Source: Companilactobacillus keshanensis
Lineage (GTDB): Bacteria; Bacillota; Bacilli; Lactobacillales; Lactobacillaceae
Length of the DNA stretch: 61,184 nt
Assembly: GCF_003946205.1 (NCBI RefSeq)
Contig: NZ_RHOS01000013.1
Coordinates: 1 to 61,184 of the forward strand
Direction: 5' to 3'
Under the pieces are notes generated by a model that made no database searches, was not told the origin of the DNA, and saw only the letters and a program-made list of their open reading frames with translations. Position numbers and translations under genes: made by a program. This document shows, one piece after another, positions 60,100 to 61,184 of the stretch. Every line of letters begins with the position of its first letter. Within the stretch, counting starts at the first letter, position 1.

Positions 60100-61020
60100 A
60101 TGTCTAATAAACAAAGGGGATTCTTATATGCCATCGCCGGTCCATTCTTGTGGGGAATATCTGGCAGTGTGGCGCAATTCTTATTTAACTCGCAACGTAT
60201 ACCAACTCAATGGCTTGTGGGACTAAGACTGATCGTTGCTGGTTCATTACTTATCTTATGGTGCGGATTCACCATGAAATCGGAAATTTTTAAAATATTA
60301 ATGCGACCACGTTATATTTTCCAACTACTATGTTTTGGACTTCTGGGAATGTTGCCAGCACAATATACATACTTCATGGCGATAAAATATGGCAATGCGC
60401 CAACCGCGACGGTCTTACAGTTCTTAGGGCCGTTGTTCATTATCCTGTATTTGTCACTTCGTCAACTGCATCTGCCACGAAGAATTGATGTATTATCGAT
60501 CATACTTGCACTGTTTGGAACTTACTTACTAGTGACACATGGTCAAATGAACCAATTGGCATTATCGCCATTAGCAGTTTTGTGGGGAGTCGGGTCTGGT
60601 TTGAGTCAAGCTTCCTATACACTTTTGCCCAGAGAACTGTTAAAAAAATTTGACGCTAGAATAGTCACCGGATGGTCAATGTTGCTAGGTGGAATCGTCT
60701 TTGCACCGGTAGCGCATCTTAATCAAGTCCCAAGTTTAAATATGACATCTTGGATCGCAATTATTTTCATAATTACTGGTGGAACAATGTTTTCTTATCT
60801 ATTCTATCTGCAAAGTTTAAATTATTTAACCGCTACAACTACAGGTATGCTAAGTGCCTTTGAACCGTTAACAGCTACGATCCTTTCAGTTACCTTATTG
60901 AGCACACATATCGGTCCAGCCGAAATAACCGGTGCGCTACTGATATTGGCGATCACCTTTTTACAGGCGCTACCAAAACAACTATTTGTCAGACGGCACA
61001 ATCAAGTTCATCCGCAATAA
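60100..61020 (+). CDS. EamA/DMT family transporter
   Basis: 306 residues from the ATG at 60100, preceded by CTGGGGGATATAAA; an upstream ATG (59980) would extend into the divergent ABC gene and lacks a ribosome site. Ten helices in two EamA halves: GFLYAIAGPFLWGISGSVAQ starts the first, ALSPLAVLWGVGSGLSQASY the second, with PTATVLQFLGPLFIILYL and TTTGMLSAFEPLTATILSV as the paired helix 4/9 motifs. A metabolite or amino-acid exporter; substrate unknown. It ends 24 bases before the right-hand IS. Confidence 0.88.
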   Translation: MSNKQRGFLYAIAGPFLWGISGSVAQFLFNSQRIPTQWLVGLRLIVAGSLLILWCGFTMKSEIFKILMRPRYIFQLLCFGLLGMLPAQYTYFMAIKYGNAPTATVLQFLGPLFIILYLSLRQLHLPRRIDVLSIILALFGTYLLVTHGQMNQLALSPLAVLWGVGSGLSQASYTLLPRELLKKFDARIVTGWSMLLGGIVFAPVAHLNQVPSLNMTSWIAIIFIITGGTMFSYLFYLQSLNYLTATTTGMLSAFEPLTATILSVTLLSTHIGPAEITGALLILAITFLQALPKQLFVRRHNQVHPQ

Positions 61021-61044
61021 AAAAGAGATATACCGCACCTGAAA

Positions 61045-61184
61045 TGGCACTGCAACTATTTTTTGAGACATTAAAATAAAAGCACTTCTTTTATTGGGCT
61101 ATTAAGTTCCGGTATTCTACCGGCGACTGATAGCCCAGTTTTTCGAATATTCGTTCTTCATTCCAAAATTTGATGTATTCTTCT
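61045..61184 (-). mobile_element. IS3-family insertion sequence, right end, second copy (cut by window edge)
   Basis: Reverse complement of bases 1-140 with one substitution. The boundary TGGCACTGCAACT starts at 61045. Confidence 0.85.
61091..61183 (-). CDS. IS3-family transposase (OrfB), C-terminal 30 residues, second copy
   Basis: Same reading as at 2-94, ending in TAA; one residue differs (Asn for Ser, five residues from the end). The rest of the gene is beyond the window edge. Confidence 0.85.
   Translation of the reverse strand, partial: EEYIKFWNEERIFEKLGYQSPVEYRNLIAQ

Noticed and set aside
1-61184. Prophage, plasmid functions, tRNA or rRNA genes
   Set aside because: No structural phage, replication, partition, tRNA cloverleaf or rRNA sequence was recognised in a read of both strands.

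Overview
This 61,184-base window is a chromosomal segment of a low-GC Gram-positive bacterium, almost certainly a member of the Lactobacillaceae. The many surface proteins with SLAP-type (Lactobacillus S-layer attachment) modules and a sortase substrate ending LPQMG suggest Companilactobacillus or a close relative (inference; no search was run). Both window ends are the same right end of an IS3-family insertion sequence in inverted orientation (1-140 and 61045-61184, one mismatch in 140 bases). The segment therefore looks like a complete contig bounded by two copies of one IS.

Layout. 1-4.5 kb: Na+/H+ antiporter, drug-type MFS exporter and phosphoglycerate mutase. 4.5-13 kb: a large LPxTG-like surface protein, then a four-gene envelope operon (lipoprotein, YdcF/DUF218 protein, AI-2E family membrane protein, protein resembling accessory-Sec Asp1/GtfB). 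13-17.5 kb: two SLAP-tagged murein hydrolases bracket a ComX-like sigma factor and a ComK-like activator. 17.7-36.9 kb: one tiny SLAP protein, then eleven consecutive genes, all on the minus strand, for secreted SLAP-tagged proteins. This is a tandem surface-protein array with recent duplication, mosaic genes, a gene relic, and three members with strong paralogous promoters typical of S-layer genes.

37-46.5 kb: DUF1659/DUF2922 pair, a lipoprotein, an amino-acid permease, a DUF308 membrane protein, a menaquinone block (MenI-like thioesterase, MenB, MenE), an alpha/beta hydrolase and small unknown proteins. Four copies of a roughly 150-base folded repeat lie between these genes. 46.7-51 kb: carAB. 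51-55 kb: serine biosynthesis serC-serA, divergent from a histidine-phosphatase gene. 55-61 kb: a D-2-hydroxyacid dehydrogenase, a glycerol facilitator, a two-gene ABC exporter and an EamA transporter.

The most interesting signals are: (1) a 20-codon serine-rich leader peptide and alternative terminator/antiterminator hairpins before serCA, which read as ribosome-mediated attenuation in a group that normally uses T-boxes; (2) the SLAP array; (3) the four-copy folded repeat, whose stems keep pairing while their sequence changes; (4) the competence-regulator and murein-hydrolase neighbourhood, where comX may have a translational RNA switch; (5) two MITE-like elements that double as terminators. 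No tRNA, rRNA, CRISPR array or prophage was seen.
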